64,000 nt of DNA from Mangifera indica (lineage: Eukaryota; Streptophyta; Magnoliopsida; Sapindales; Anacardiaceae). Made by a program: the position numbers and the translations under genes. The stretch's first letter is position 1, and each line of letters opens with the position of its first letter. The stretch lies in the NCBI RefSeq assembly GCF_011075055.1, contig NC_058139.1, positions 14,901,584 to 14,965,583 on the forward strand. Direction: 5' to 3'. This document shows, piece by piece, positions 1 to 12,763 of the stretch. The notes under the pieces are model-generated. The model had not been told where the DNA came from, did no database searches, and saw only the letters and a list, made by a program, of their open reading frames with translations.

Positions 1-561
1 AATCTTTTTAGTAATCCTCTAACTAGATTATGTTAGACTAGTGTCAAACCATACTGATCATTGTATAAGACGATCTAATGACCTCAAGCTTAAAGATTAC
101 ATGTATCTTCGTTCACTAAGAGGATATATTCTATAGACACTAGATAACCATCCATATAGAATCCTTTTGATAAGTCAATTTGGTGAACACATTTACAACG
201 TGTACCCATGTGTTTCACCAAGTTGTTAGCAAACAACTTTGATACATGAGAACTATCATCATCTTTCAATGAGGTTGTTCAACACTATGATAACTATATC
301 ATTATTACTAATATCTTTGGTCATGATAATATCAAAGTTACGAACGTTTTAAAGAGAGCCACTTAATGTGTATATAGGGTTCTCACAATCAGATGTCGAG
401 CACTGATCCCCTCGTTACGGTTCAATCAGTCTTAGGACATTTGTTTGAGCATATATTAATATGTTTTATAAATAAAGAATGCGATAGTAAATTACAAATA
501 TAACCTTTATTAATGAACTTGTTTTGTCATAAAGATTGGCTCTACGACACCAACCCTAACA
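1..561 (-). mobile_element. Ty1/copia-type LTR, 5' part, cut by window edge
   Basis: Read on the minus strand, the segment starts TGTTAGGGTTGGTGTCGTAG at 561 and continues with text (GAGCCAATCTTTATGAC, then a run calling up 'AACCCTATATACACATTAA') that I recognise as the beginning of a common plant copia LTR ('TGTTGGATTGGTGCCC..AAGCCAATC' type). The 3' end of the LTR lies left of base 1. Two related, more diverged pieces occur at about 2460-2830 (same orientation) and 3640-4200 (opposite orientation). There is no coding capacity. Family assignment is from memory of the LTR start and was not aligned by computer. Confidence 0.55.
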
Positions 562-2073
562 ATATGATGAATGGATCAAATTATACAATAATCATATTAT
601 CGATAGGTAAAAATAAACCACAGTCTCTTCATTAGTTAGGCGACTATAATGTCATGCTAGAGACCAATCTTGGTCTATGTAAAGGTGGTTGTCTAATAGT
701 ATATTCAATATGAATTCGTTTACTACCAACATGGCAAAAAACTTATAAGTCATACACAATAGGGATAGAGGCCTTGGTTAAAAAAATTAGGATCGATATC
801 CATATTTTTGGTTTTGTGTCTCATCAAATTATTGGACTTAAAGTATAACTATTTATGCATGAAGGGCCAAAATGTAATAACCCATAAATGAATAGGTTGG
901 AATGGAATTACGAAAAGTTGATTTTATCCAAATTATATAAAGATGGATTAAAAATAGAATAAATGCCAAGTCAAATGAACCCGTTCATTATCCTAAGTTG
1001 ACCTTATCTAACAATTTTATTGTATATTTGAAAATATAGATAATAACAAAATTTGAGCAATACAATAAGGATCATATGAATGGTCATGCATGGTACATGA
1101 ATCGTTTTCCATTTTTTCTACATAAGTGATTGAATTGTCAACCTTTAAAACTTTTTCATGAAAATTTTATATCACACTCGTTCACAGTTCACCATTGTTC
1201 ATACTCGCTCACTAAGGTTCTAGTAAACAAATATGTGCTTTTATTGCCTTTCTCACTTGTGGCTTGTGTGGATATCAAAGTGCCTTCTTTTCCTCGGAAC
1301 AGAAGTGTTATTGACATATTACCATTGTTGACAAAGATAAAAAAGCCCTCAATGTTGATATGTTTCTTTTGAATTCCCTATAGATGATATATCATGTTTG
1401 CAAAATGTACCCTTTTAAATGGATCCTTTAGCTATGTATTTTGTCGATTAATTTTGAGCATGTATAAATTTTTAATTCATTTTTGGTACCCTTATGCATA
1501 TTTTAGACATTATAAACACCAACACCTATATACCTCTAATATGAAGAATAACTTATAATTTTTAATTAGGATCCTTGGAATCATAAATCTTGGGTGAATA
1601 AGGGTTAAATCTTCAGAACTCAGAGTCGGTTGAGGGAAATATATTATAAATTTCAATGTTATGGCTTCTTTGCATAAAATTTTGACTTGGTAATTTCCAA
1701 AACAGATGTCTTATCCTTCAAAATGGTTGCTCTATTCGTCCAATATTGGAATGGTTGTTCCATGATCATTCTACATGACTAAATGTGGAATGGTCGATCC
1801 AATATTCTACTTATTTTCCCTTATACATTAAAGTTATATCAACTTCAATTCAATCCTTGTAGTCCACATGTATAACGTTAACTTCTACAAATAATAATCA
1901 ACATAAAGTGAACCTTGAGATATATCAGTGGGTATAAAAAATAAGGTGTTAATTCCTATGAATAAGAAATTTCGGGGGTGTATATATATATATGTGTGTG
2001 TGTGTGGATAGAGAGAGAGAGAGAATCACATCAATCTTTCTTTGATACGGTGATTTTAATATCTATTAATAGG
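562..2073. other. intergenic, no gene seen
   Basis: AT-rich sequence with short random open frames only (the longest, 1130-1372, has no recognisable domain). It may be internal or flanking remnants of the copia element whose LTR ends at 561, but I see no gag or pol motif. It ends with a compound microsatellite. Confidence 0.5.
1981..2024. repeat. compound microsatellite (TA)n(TG)n(GA)n
   Basis: About 6 TA units run into about 7 TG units, then GATA and about 7 GA units. Read directly from the sequence. Confidence 0.9.
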
Positions 2074-2459
2074 TGTAACATCCTTTTTAGACCTACTACC
2101 TTCAAAAGGGAAGTACTATTTTACTTAAACTATTGAACATGCATCACACTTAAAACTTTATTCAAACGTTTATAACATATAAGTATATGAAATGCCAAAA
2201 ATATCATTAATTATTAAATTAAATGTGTGTGGAAGCATAAAAGTTTGTCATATAACACATAATATAAACTCCAATAACTATCAGTATGTAGCAAACAATA
2301 ATAAAATCGACATAAAAATGATTATTATGCCCTCACATCCCACTTTACACTAACCTCCTCACACCACAACTATCATAATCACTTGTTACATGCAAAACAT
2401 TAAAAATAGAGAAGTGATAAATCACCTAGTAAGTAAGAGAGTCCACTTAGTCTGATAAC

Positions 2460-2830
2460 TTTTTATGTGTAACAACAAATTATCAACAAACAACAATGAC
2501 AAATAGGATTTATAACTTTCTTTTGATAAGGTCATTCAACACTATTATAGTCATATTACATTATTTATGCCATTGTTTAGGATGATATTGGGGCTACTGA
2601 CTTTTTTAGAATGACCACACGTGTAAATAGGGTTCTTACGATCAAAATGCATATTGATTCTCTTGTCGTGATATACAATTCTAAGAGAATTTATTGTAAC
2701 ATATATGTAAACATATACGCATACAAATAAAGAGTGTCATTTGTCGATATATAAACATGACATAATGTAGATTTATATCACTATTATGATTGGTTCTAAA
2801 GTACCAATTCTAATATTAATATAAAAGAAA
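2460..2830 (-). mobile_element. diverged copia LTR fragment
   Basis: It shares ordered blocks with bases 280-560: CAACACTAT, 'GTAAATAGGGTTCTTACGAT' versus 'TATATAGGGTTCTCACAATC', AAATAAAGA, and the terminal 'GGTTCTAAAGTACCAA' versus 'GGCTCTACGACACCAA'. It is therefore the same LTR family in the same orientation, much decayed. Confidence 0.45.
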
Positions 2831-3639
2831 ATTACAGAAAATAGAGCTATTTTTCCTAAGTGTTGTCCTCAAATATAGTAGAAATCCCTCTTAGAACTCT
2901 AGTTATCCCTAAGGTCCTTGTCTAAAGTCATATCCTTTGTAGGATATGTTATAATGTATCAATGTCGATTACTAACATACTGTGGATGTAGGTTTTCGAC
3001 TATCAAGCTAAACCACATTAAAAATCATTTAAAGTTTGTTTCCTTTATCTTTATTAAATGTTACACCGTTGTGGATATTGGGATTATTTAACTTATCATC
3101 AATAGCACTATTGTAGCTTATCTTCTGTACATTAATTAGCAACCAAAAATCTCAACAATAGGTGGAAAACCATCTCATGTTTCACTGCAAGGTTTTATTG
3201 TTGGAATTTTGTGTCAATTGAATTAGGGAACATAATGAAATTTAAAATTTTATATTAAAAAATGCAAAACCCTAAAATATGGATTAAGGCTGTGAATCCA
3301 CATGTAATGACAAAATTAGAGAAGAAAATATTAACATGCCAACATTTGTCCATATAAAATAATAAAGCTGTTATAAAATGAACGTAGAAGTTGTAGAGGA
3401 TTATTGGTATGTGTTATCATCCTTAAGATGGAAAGGAAAAGGTGAAAAAATGTATATCAAAATGAATAGATGTGACCTGGGAGAAATAAAGTTTAATTTA
3501 TATTCCCCATAGAATTGGCATCCCAAATTATAGAATAGTTGTTCATTAATGCAACCCTAGTCAACCTTTCATCCAACACACAAATTTGGCATTCTTTAAA
3601 GCAAATTATGCATGGTCATTTCTATTAGGGTAGTTGCCC

Positions 3640-4200
3640 TACAGCTAGTCGCATTTGACATTTATAATTGTAATTTCATATTATTTATTAATAAAGGATT
3701 TAATATTATTCAATTCATATGTATCTCATTTACATGATTGTACGAATATTATGCACTTATAATGATAGAACTATGATGAGAGGATCAGACAATTGATCAT
3801 AAAAATCTTATATACACATTAACTGGTTATTCTAGAAACATTAACATGACTAAGGGCACTAGTAATGATAATGAAATTATCAGTGTTAGGCAACTCTACT
3901 ACTAGGTGGCAATAGTTATCATATGTCAAAGTTGTTCGCCAATAGCTTACTGCAATATATGAGTGCACGTTATAAATGTCTTCATCAGACTAGAATAACC
4001 TTCTCTAGAAGTATTGCCTTTCAGAGAAAAAGGTTACTAAATTAACAATTTCGAAATGGATTTAATTAAAAACAAATTGGATTCATATCTGGCGTGACTA
4101 TACTAAACTCGATAGAGGTATTTGAATCTAAAATTTGTAATTGAAACTATACACTAGGTTCATCGATTTAGATCGAATACAAGGATTTGACATCTTGACT
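3640..4200 (+). mobile_element. diverged copia LTR fragment, opposite orientation
   Basis: Its reverse complement matches bases 200-560 in order: 'AACGTGCACTCAT' versus 'AACGTGTACCCAT', 'GCGAACAACTTTGACATATG' versus 'GCAAACAACTTTGATACATG', and TTAATGTGTATATA. On the plus strand it reads TAGGGTAGTTGCCCTACAGC near 3625, like a copia LTR start. Its likely continuation lies at 5290-5600, after the gypsy-type LTR segment ending at 5272. Confidence 0.4.
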
Positions 4201-5289
4201 ATGTGAGTTATCTCTCTGTCTTATTACACCAAACTATATATCAAATGGGCTCTACTGTGAGCAAATATCCTACTGCAGGTCTAGTGTCCTATTGTAGACA
4301 TGCCCTATTATGAGTGGTGTAAAGAATGAATACTTATGATACCCCCTTATAACGATTCTATGATATTTAGCATACATGCCTCTCAAGCCCTAACTCACTT
4401 GGCCCGCTCTCGCTTCCACCTAAAAAATATATCTTGTGCCATATTAAGACTTCACTATTAGACATATGAGGTACTATTGTGTACCTAAGATATCTATGTT
4501 GTCGCTTGAGACAACTTATATACCTTTAGCCTAATTCCCTTTCTCTTTTCCCTTAATATGCTCTGCACATATAAGTGTGTGTTTATGGACACACAAGGGT
4601 GTCTTTTTATTTACATGCACACAACTAATTCCTCGTGACATCTCCTTGTGTGTTAATTTTCCTATACTCATAGGCATATGCCCTTTAAGATATTTATTTC
4701 ATTTTCCATTTCTATTCTCTCCTTAACCACACTACTTTTCAGGGGTATTCTAGTCATTTCACCCTAATACAGTCATATTATTGCTATATATAAAAAGTCC
4801 ATATGTCCTAGTTAACCGTTCATCAATCAACAACATCTAACAATCACTGGAATGCCAAAGAACTTGACCTAGATTTTTGGACTCACGTACCCAGTCATGT
4901 ATCTCATACCACATCACTATGTGACAAACTCAGAAAACAGATTGAGAACCTTAAATTCAATGCATGGTTTACCATTGCGCACTTAATCTTTGCCTAAACA
5001 TTCTCTGATGCAAAGTAGTGATCAAAACATCCATTTAACTCAATTCTAAGCGCAATAGAATACTTAAAGAAACAATATTCATCAATTCAAGATATACCAA
5101 TCACAACTTGCAATACTATAGTGATGAAACACATACCACACTTTTCTTTTTAACCTCACTGCATCATTCATCACTTATTGAATTTGCCAATATGTGGTTT
5201 CGCAAATAACAACATTGCTAACCTAATCATCAATACATTTATCAAATCACACTAATACCTATAGGTGTTACATGGACTAACCCAACTAA

Positions 5290-5600
5290 GAGGTTTTTCA
5301 TATAAATGATTACTCTAGTATCTATAGAATAAATCTTTAACATTACGGGTGCATTGATCCTTTGACTTGATGTTGCCAAACTATCTCATGTAAGAAATGG
5401 TATGGTTTGATACTACCCAATATGTCATTATAATTGGGGTAACCATAAAGGTAGTGTTGGCTATATCATGAGATACATAAAGGCTATGATGGATCAATAG
5501 AGGATTCATCACTTTCAAGCACAAGAGAAGATATCTCATATAAAATTACTAAAAGACATCGATGACCACTTGAATCTATGACCATAATGGGATTAGGTTG
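5290..5600 (+). mobile_element. copia LTR middle segment, probable continuation
   Basis: The text 'GGTATGGTTTGATACTACCC', then 'GTGTTGGCTATATCATGAGA', then 'GGATCAATAGAGGATTCATC' has the layout of the R/U5 half of the copia LTR type seen at 1-561. I infer that the piece at 3640-4200 and this one belonged to a single LTR. The open frame at 5615-5944 (-) next to it has no known domain. Confidence 0.3.
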
Positions 5601-6680
5601 TAGTTTGATCTATGTTAGTTATTGATGTGTATCAATTCATATTGAGGAGCTTTTGAGATAGATATATTTCTGTCACAACTTTGAGAGATATCGATTGATG
5701 AAATGATCAAATTACATGAAACCATGATGTTACAAAGGCTTGTAAAGATGTTTGCTAACAAATTATTGACTAAGTGACCATGATGTCTTGTTAGAGGCCA
5801 ATCTTGGTTTGGGCTCAGATTTAACCTAAATTTAGGTACGACTAGATTCATGGAGAGCTTATAGGCACACACACATAGGAGTTGATTCAAATTCAAAGGC
5901 AAGGTGTCATCTCCCAAAGGTTGGACAACACTCATACAAGCCACGTAAAGAATGAGGGAATTGCCTAACGTAGGTAATGGTTCTTTGAACCCCTTATGTT
6001 TGAATAAACATGTTTATGAATGATTTGTGTAAAACAGGTATCCTAGAAAGGCTTTTGGGTTCTTTGAATTAAAAATTTTAATATATATTTTGTTACGTTG
6101 CCAGTTATTGGCACCCTGAAAGCCTAACAATTTCCTAATATGGAATAGGCATTCTCCCTCTTGTGCGCAAATCCCAGTCCCATCACATAACACTTAAACC
6201 TCAACTAGTTAATCATCATGTTGGTAGTTAATATAATAGTGACTAACCTATAAATTAGTTATCCCTCTAATCACGAACTAACAACAACCTTAAGCAAGAC
6301 ATCAAATGTCAAATTTATTTTTGAGTTTAAAATCTTGATGTCAAAATAAGTAAAAAAGAAATTCAAATTTACATCTACAAATAATTGAATTAGTTTGGGC
6401 AGAAAATGTTTAATATAAGGGCCAGTGACTGCGTTAGAAAGAACAGAAGGAAATTATATAATGATATCAATAAGATAAGGATGTTAAAGAAAATATATTT
6501 GGCTGGTGATTGAAGAAACAGAGATGGTAGGTTGACTTGGAAAAAATTCCAAGAAAGTAAATTAGGTGTACTTGCACAGTTTACCAACTCCAACCCAACC
6601 AACTCCTTTGTTATAACTTCTTCAAGCCAATAAATAACACATATGCAAAGATAGATTTATGGTTCTGCTTTTCTCCATCC
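5601..6680. other. intergenic; upstream region of the CRIB gene
   Basis: No gene is seen. The last few hundred bases should contain the promoter of the gene starting at 6681. CAAATAA/ATAAATAAC-type AT-rich motifs lie at 6628-6660, but I cannot single out a TATA box with confidence. Confidence 0.4.
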
Positions 6681-8224
6681 ATGGCTTGTACTTCTCAATC
6701 AATTGTTGCTGTAGCCAAAACAAGTCAACCAAAGAAAACAAGTATGTGAGCTTTCTCTCTCTCTCTCTCTCTCTCTTTCCGTGATCTGTTCATCTGACTG
6801 AGCTTTGCTTTCTCAATCTTATACATTAAAGGAAAAGTGAGCTCATATAAAGAAAACCCCAACTATTTCGGTTTCCTACCTCTACTAAAGACTATACAGA
6901 GATTCATCAGAAGCATTAAAAACTTCTCTAACCTATTTGGTGAGTTGATGCGTATATATACTTTAGTTTTTCCTTGTTCCATGTTTTACATCATTAATTT
7001 ATTATCCATATATATTGTATACCTACATAATATAAGATTAAATAAAATATAATATAATTTTATATTAAAGATTGATGATATTTTTGTTTAACACGCTGAA
7101 AATTAATTTTACTAGGTTCTTACATTGTCGAAATGTCTTCTAAAGATGAAAAGAAATTAAAGAATATATCTTTGTATCTTTGTTTAACTTTTTACAATTT
7201 GAAAACATTGTGTAAGTTGGGTAATACGATAAAAACTGAAGATAGCATCTATATTTTTTTATAACTAGAAGAAAACATTTTTTCTACAATGTTTTTCATT
7301 ATAATTATATGAGAACAATATAATTGATACTCTTATTTTCATTATGAAGGTACCTGGAGTAGGATATCTTTCTACAAATTTACCTTATATCTAAATTCTC
7401 AAATGTAATTTGTAGAGAAACAAAAAACAATCAAATAACCCCCACGGGTAGTTTGAGTGATAAAACAGGAGGTTTCAAGTATAAGAGAGAAGGAGTTCAT
7501 ATCTCTTGATTCAATGGTTATGTGACTGGTTACTGGACCTAGGATTTGTCCAAAATGAATCTTGTTTAGCATGTAAGCTTTGTGATTTCTAAAATAATCA
7601 AGACCCAATTTAGAGCCTTGTGATTTTTTTAATCTTAATCGCTTATCACTAAAGTTCAAATAATGAGCTTTAAGAGAAGTTACCAGTTATTTATTGAAGT
7701 TTAAAATTTAAATGTCCTCTAATTTTTAAGAATATATATAGTCTATATAGTAAAATAACCAAAATCATTTTCTTTTTAATAAGTTTTTAAATAATTATTT
7801 AACATTTTAAAAATTTTTATTTACAAAAATCTCAAATATTCTAGTATGCAATTTCTCATTCTTGTCCTTTACAAGCGCCAATGAAGTCATTCTTCTTCTT
7901 CTTCTTCCTCTTCCTTCTTTCCCTTATATGTATGAAATTCTTTGAATTTTATAGAACGTGAAATATATTTATTAGAATGATTATTTTATAATTAATCTTT
8001 TATTTCTTATTACAGTGAACAAAGACAACAAAGAGATAGAAATGGAAATTGGGTATCCAACAGATGTGAAACATATAACACATGTAGGGCTGAATGGAGG
8101 TAGTTTTAGCAACATTAACGGTTGGGAAAATACTAAAGCTCCGGAATTAATTTCACTTCCTTCAATTTCTCTACAGCAGTTTGAACTTGCGATGGCTGCT
8201 CAGCTTAACCCTTCAAACCCTTGA
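6681..8224 (+). CDS. ROP-interactive CRIB motif-containing protein (RIC family)
   Basis: Predicted exons are 6681-6741, 6832-6939 and 8016-8224, each bounded by GT..AG; the joined frame gives 125 aa. RIC proteins are plant-specific effectors that bind active ROP/RAC small GTPases at the plasma membrane and steer actin, microtubules and polar growth. The diagnostic CRIB motif is complete at about residues 68-81 (IGYPTDVKHITHVG: I, P, the two His, and Gly). It is preceded by a basic/hydrophobic stretch (residues 38-56, FLPLLKTIQRFIRSIKNFSN) of the kind that helps membrane targeting, and followed by a short variable tail. Intron 2 is about 1.1 kb and contains a (TTC)n tract near 7890; intron 1 is short and carries a (CT)n run. 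The start is the first ATG with a frame that splices cleanly; a GTG at 6837 only mimics a start. Exon 1 is the least certain part. Which RIC paralogue it is cannot be told. Confidence 0.85.
6754..6776. repeat. (CT)n microsatellite in RIC intron 1
   Basis: About 11 TC/CT units occupy the start of the 90-bp first intron, 12 bases after the predicted donor. In plants such CT runs are also common in 5' UTRs, which is the main reason to doubt whether exon 1 is coding. Confidence 0.9.
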
Positions 8225-8867
8225 TAACATTATTCAATTTCAATATTTAATCGTGATTCTTCTTGCCTCCAATGGTAGGTGGAAAACTGTAATTTTCTTT
8301 TCATTATTTTTTCAATTTGTTTATGACGACTTAATTAACAATAATATCTTCCTGTGTAAATATATCATTTGCTACATGAATTTGCACCAATGTAATGACA
8401 TAAGTATACAAAGATGTTATGTGTGAATGTGATGAAATTGTCACAAATAGTATCTATGTGAGTGAGAAACACAAAACAGTAAAATCGGAAAAAACAAATT
8501 TTCAGTGGTTTGGTTGCCTGTGAAGACCTTTGTCCATTGTCCTTCTATTATTCATTTGTTTACAATGTGTTCACTAGGAATAATTGCAAAGAGCATTTTT
8601 TTAGAATTAACAATTTTTAACATAACTTGTTAATCCAATACGATACAACACAAAAAAATATTGGGTCAAGGGAAAGTTTTTTGGCATGAAATTTTGATGT
8701 CGATTTGGGTCATATTTTGTAATCAAGCCCCAACACTTCCAAAGACAACAAGCAAGTTCAAGCCCAAACCCATCCTCTCCACCATTCAGCCATCCTAGCT
8801 TCAATGGACTTAAACCACTCAATTAGATGCAATGTGCTCTCATGGATCCAAGACTAGCACCAAAGTC

Positions 8868-9530
8868 CAATGAAGCTACTTCTTTATTTAAGTGTTGCTT
8901 AATTAAGTATGTATTAGTTTAATTCTTGTTTTGATGTAATTGAACTCTATGATAAGTGTGTTAGCTAGAATGGGGAGAACACACAAGTCAAAGGAAGCCT
9001 AAAACAAGGAGATAAGGTTGACAATTGCTAAGCTCAAGATCTTACATAATTCGGCAAGGGCAAGAGATGACACAAGGGTGGCTTCTTATTCCTTTCCTTT
9101 TTTGGCATGTCACATGATCTTTGATAATTAGGTTGAGATCTCAAGAGAGGCATTATTTTAGTTTATTTTGAATTTAAATATGACTTATTTTAATGTATTT
9201 TGAAGCCTATATAAAGACTCATCTCTCTCATGTAATCAATTTAGACTTGATTAATGAAAATTGTGTCTTGTTGCTTAAACAAGTTGAATCTTTTATCCAT
9301 TCTCTACCTTGGTTAGAGATTGGTGGTGCAACCCTTGGTCGGTGGTTTGTCTTTTAAGCCTGAATCCTTTTATGGTCAAGTATCTTGCTAGTTTAGTGTT
9401 TGTGTTGTTTGATTATTCATTTCCTACTTTGGCCAAAACTTGCATTACTTGGCATTGTAAAATCTTAATTCACCTCCATTTAACTAATATTGGACTTAGA
9501 ATACACCAAATTTATTTCGGGTTAATCTGA
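8868..9530 (+). mobile_element. possible solo LTR or LARD/TRIM fragment
   Basis: The segment has the layout of a plant LTR: unrelated AT-rich U3, then CTATATAAAGACTCATCTCT (9209), a short transcribed-like region with AATCAATTTAGACTTGATTA (a near-palindrome), and AATGAAAATTGTGTC. No target duplication or matching second LTR was found. This is inference from layout only. Confidence 0.25.
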
Positions 9531-12460
9531 CATGATTTAAAATTGAATCGAATAGTGTTAAAGTTTACATAAAAGTAATTTGATACGATCCGAATCGACT
9601 CAAATTTATTGGAGGAATATTACTTTAATAAAATTTGTTAAAGATAAATTGTAAAAATATTGAAAGACAATATTAATAGTAGTTAAAATTTTTATAGATT
9701 GCATATAATTGTATCTTTATATAATTACAATTACTCATATTATTGTTTATTTTATTTTATAATTAAATAGTAAGAATATGATATAATTAGTCATATTGTG
9801 GACGTGTTTTAAAGGTTTTATTCATATTATAATTATATGTTATATTTTTATAGTAAGAATTTGAAATTTTTACAAGCTGCATATAGTTATATCTTTGTAT
9901 AATTATAATATTTTATTTTATTAGTAAGTAGTAAAAATTTGATTTGTTTAATCAAATTATAGACGTGTTTTAAAAGTCTTAGTATATAAATTTATAGACC
10001 ATTTATCAACAAAACAAAATGTTATATTATCTATTTTATTAATAGTAGGTTATAGTAACTTGGTAAAGAAACTAAAATAAAAAAACACTTTTAGAGAGTG
10101 AAAACAATAGATAATTTCATATTAATTTGGGTCAGATTTGGTCAATTCGAATATTAAAGTGTTTGGGTTAGGGTTAAAAACTTTTGACATACTTCTAATT
10201 CGGATCAAGTTAGGGTTGAAGATCTCTAACGTGAAACATTAATTAATACAACACAAACACAAACACAACCCGATGACATGAACTGTCAAGTCTATACTTT
10301 CATAATAGAGTATTAAAGGAAACCTAGAGAGATTTAAGAGAATGTTTTTTTGCTTGGATAATGATCGTAGATGATGAAAAAAGAAGATTTCCAGAATGAT
10401 CAAAACAAGAATATCCTTATGTTTAGCCTCTCTCTTGATTTTTATACTCAAGTGGAGAGGGCATCATCTAAAGGCATGTGGTGCTTGGAGGCTTTCTTCA
10501 ATTTGCATGCCTTTTTAATTAAAGAGATCTTGCACCACCTCTTTACATGTAATGTGATACATGTTGTGCGATTAAATTAGTCACTTTGTATTTATTATGC
10601 CACCAAAATGATACAACTATCTTGCAATGAATGCAACATAATTTGTCTAGTTAACAAGGTTATGATCATACCAAGTTGCTTACTTCAAAAATTTGAGTCT
10701 TATCCGATGGTGGATGGGTGACCATGATCTAAAAACTTAAATTTCCTTCTATTCAAAAAAGATACATTTTTCCCTTTATTAAAGTAGTTTCTCTAAAACC
10801 AATCATCAAGGCTAATTTTATAATTCCATTCTAACCTTGTATGGTATTTTAATAAAATAGGCATTTCATCATCTATGTTTACATGTATTATTTTTATTTG
10901 TATAGTTGATGAATGTCCTTATATTATTAGATTTGTGATTATAGGATCAACGTGTAGCTTGATCATGAGAATTCTATGAGTATGTATGATAACTATTTTG
11001 GAAACGTTTGTAACATTAGTATCATCTTGACCAAGGACATAAATAGTACCATATGTAGTTTTGTGAACAATACTTCCGTTAAAATTTTCAATTAAAGCAC
11101 ATTGGGTAGGGTGTGCAAAATATCAGGTTACTCCTATGGACGTCAGACCTACTAATTTTCCCCTAAACAATTATGGGTAGAACTTGTAAAATATCATTTA
11201 TGCACCTAATAGGCATCCAACTTGCCATTTTTCCCTTAAACAAGGATAGATGCGGGATAGGTACCCATTTTCGACAGCGAAGATAATGATAATCATCTAG
11301 TTTCCAACCAAATCCATTATTTTGAGCCACAAATCAATCAAAATCTTAACCAGAAATGTTATTCCAACATCTAAGAGCCAATTTAACACAAACAAAACCA
11401 TTGATTGGCTAATCCATATTAAAAATTTAAACCCTAGGCCAATGGAAAATCATTTTTTCCATCAACATGTTTATTTTCAATAATTAAATAAGTTTCTATA
11501 CTATCAAATAAGCATTTCAACATCAACTAATAACCACTTCCAAACTCAAAACCAACAAAATCAAGTTGAAATGCAAAATCTATCTAAATTGAAAAATACC
11601 CAAGAACGAATACAAAAGGAATTCTTACTAACATGTGAAGCCATTTTTCAAATGAATATGACTGAGATTTTAATGAAAAATGAAGATCTAGATGCCGAAA
11701 TCTTTAAAAAATTTAACAACATTATGAGAGGGTAAGATGAGTAGGCAAGTGAAATGAGGAAGATGAGGTACGAACACCCACCCCCATCATTTTTCTCTCC
11801 CCCTCTTTTTAGTTGAAGTGCAATTTAAATCAAATGCATTTTATTAGCTAAAATTGTAAAATAAAAAAAAGGTAAAAAAAAGGCTTAGCTAGATTAAAAT
11901 AATGTTAAAATAATTAATTTTCAATCTAAGATAGTTCGTAGATCCTAAATATTATCAATTAAGGTAAAATTATCTCACAAAAAGATTAAAAAAGACATTT
12001 TATATCTTTTGATTTAGGTACAGCCTAACTATTTTTTTCTAATAGGTCAATTGGAAACATTTTATCTTCCTAACAATTCTTGAAAGTTTAATTTCAAAGT
12101 GTTTTTTCCATGTCTATCAAATGGTTGAGTTCTCTTCTTCCTACATCTAGATTTTACTTTCTAACCCATTTCTATTTGCTTTTTGTTTTCCAAATAGGAT
12201 AATATATGGCTAGGATTTTAGAAGCCTACTTGTTTCATTCTAATTCAATAACCAAAATTATCTAGGCAATTTGATTGTGGTTTAAAAAAGCTCCACAGAT
12301 AGAAGATAGATGGATTTCAAAAAGGACCAGGCCAAAGGCCTCTTGTTTCATAGCCTCCATGACCATGAAAACATGATGATGCAAACCTTGATGATTTGAC
12401 GCAAGACCTAACACTTAAGAAGATATTTCCCCAGGATTGAATTGGTTTTGTCATGTTTTT

Positions 12461-12551
12461 TTTATATATTTGGCATGTTTTTTTATTTGCAATTTAGTTG
12501 ATTGATTGACTATTTATATATTTGGCATGTTTTTTTATTTGCAATTTAGTT
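12461..12551. repeat. tandem direct duplication, 39-bp copies, period 52
   Basis: The sequences at 12461-12499 and 12513-12551 are identical (TTTATATATTTGGCATG then a T-run, ATTTGCAATTTAGTT), so the duplication is recent compared with the decayed surroundings. Confidence 0.9.
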
Positions 12552-12683
12552 AATATATGGATGTGGTTAAAGTTTGGCTTGATTGGATGTATATATTAGA
12601 GTATTATATGTTAATTGGTTGATACAGAGAGGAAATTGCTGAAAATACAGGAGAAATGCTGTCGAAATTTTTTAAATAAAGAT

Positions 12684-12763
12684 ATTTGATTAAATAGTTT
12701 TGCCTTTAATGTGAGTCAATAGAAGATGATTTGACTTAATAGTTTTGCCTTTAGCATGAGTCA
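12684..12763. repeat. direct duplication, 35-bp copies, period 45
   Basis: 12684-12718 and 12729-12763 share the frame ATTTGA.TTAATAGTTTTGCC then TTTA..TGAGTCA with a few substitutions. Confidence 0.8.

Larger units (their letters stand above)
2074..5272 (-). mobile_element. Broken Ty3/gypsy-type LTR (minus orientation), split by copia LTR pieces
   Basis: The ends are TGTAACA (2074) and TGTTACA (5272), the usual TG..CA inverted ends of an LTR. Two parts match, in reverse complement, the complete LTR at 25553-27898. About 2074-2460 resembles its 3' end: both contain a TGCCCTC block followed by an AATCACTTGT/GATCACTTGT block. About 4440-4620 resembles its middle: GAGGTACTA, then TTTAGCCTAATTCC, then a TTTCTCTTTT tract, then TGCTCT.CACA. 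The stretch from about 2460 to 4200 is not LTR of this family and carries copia LTR pieces, so the element appears interrupted. No clean 5-bp target duplication was found. Boundaries are tentative. Confidence 0.45.

Noticed and set aside
5615..5944. 109-codon minus-strand frame
   Set aside because: Lies in and after a copia LTR segment; the peptide has no known motif.
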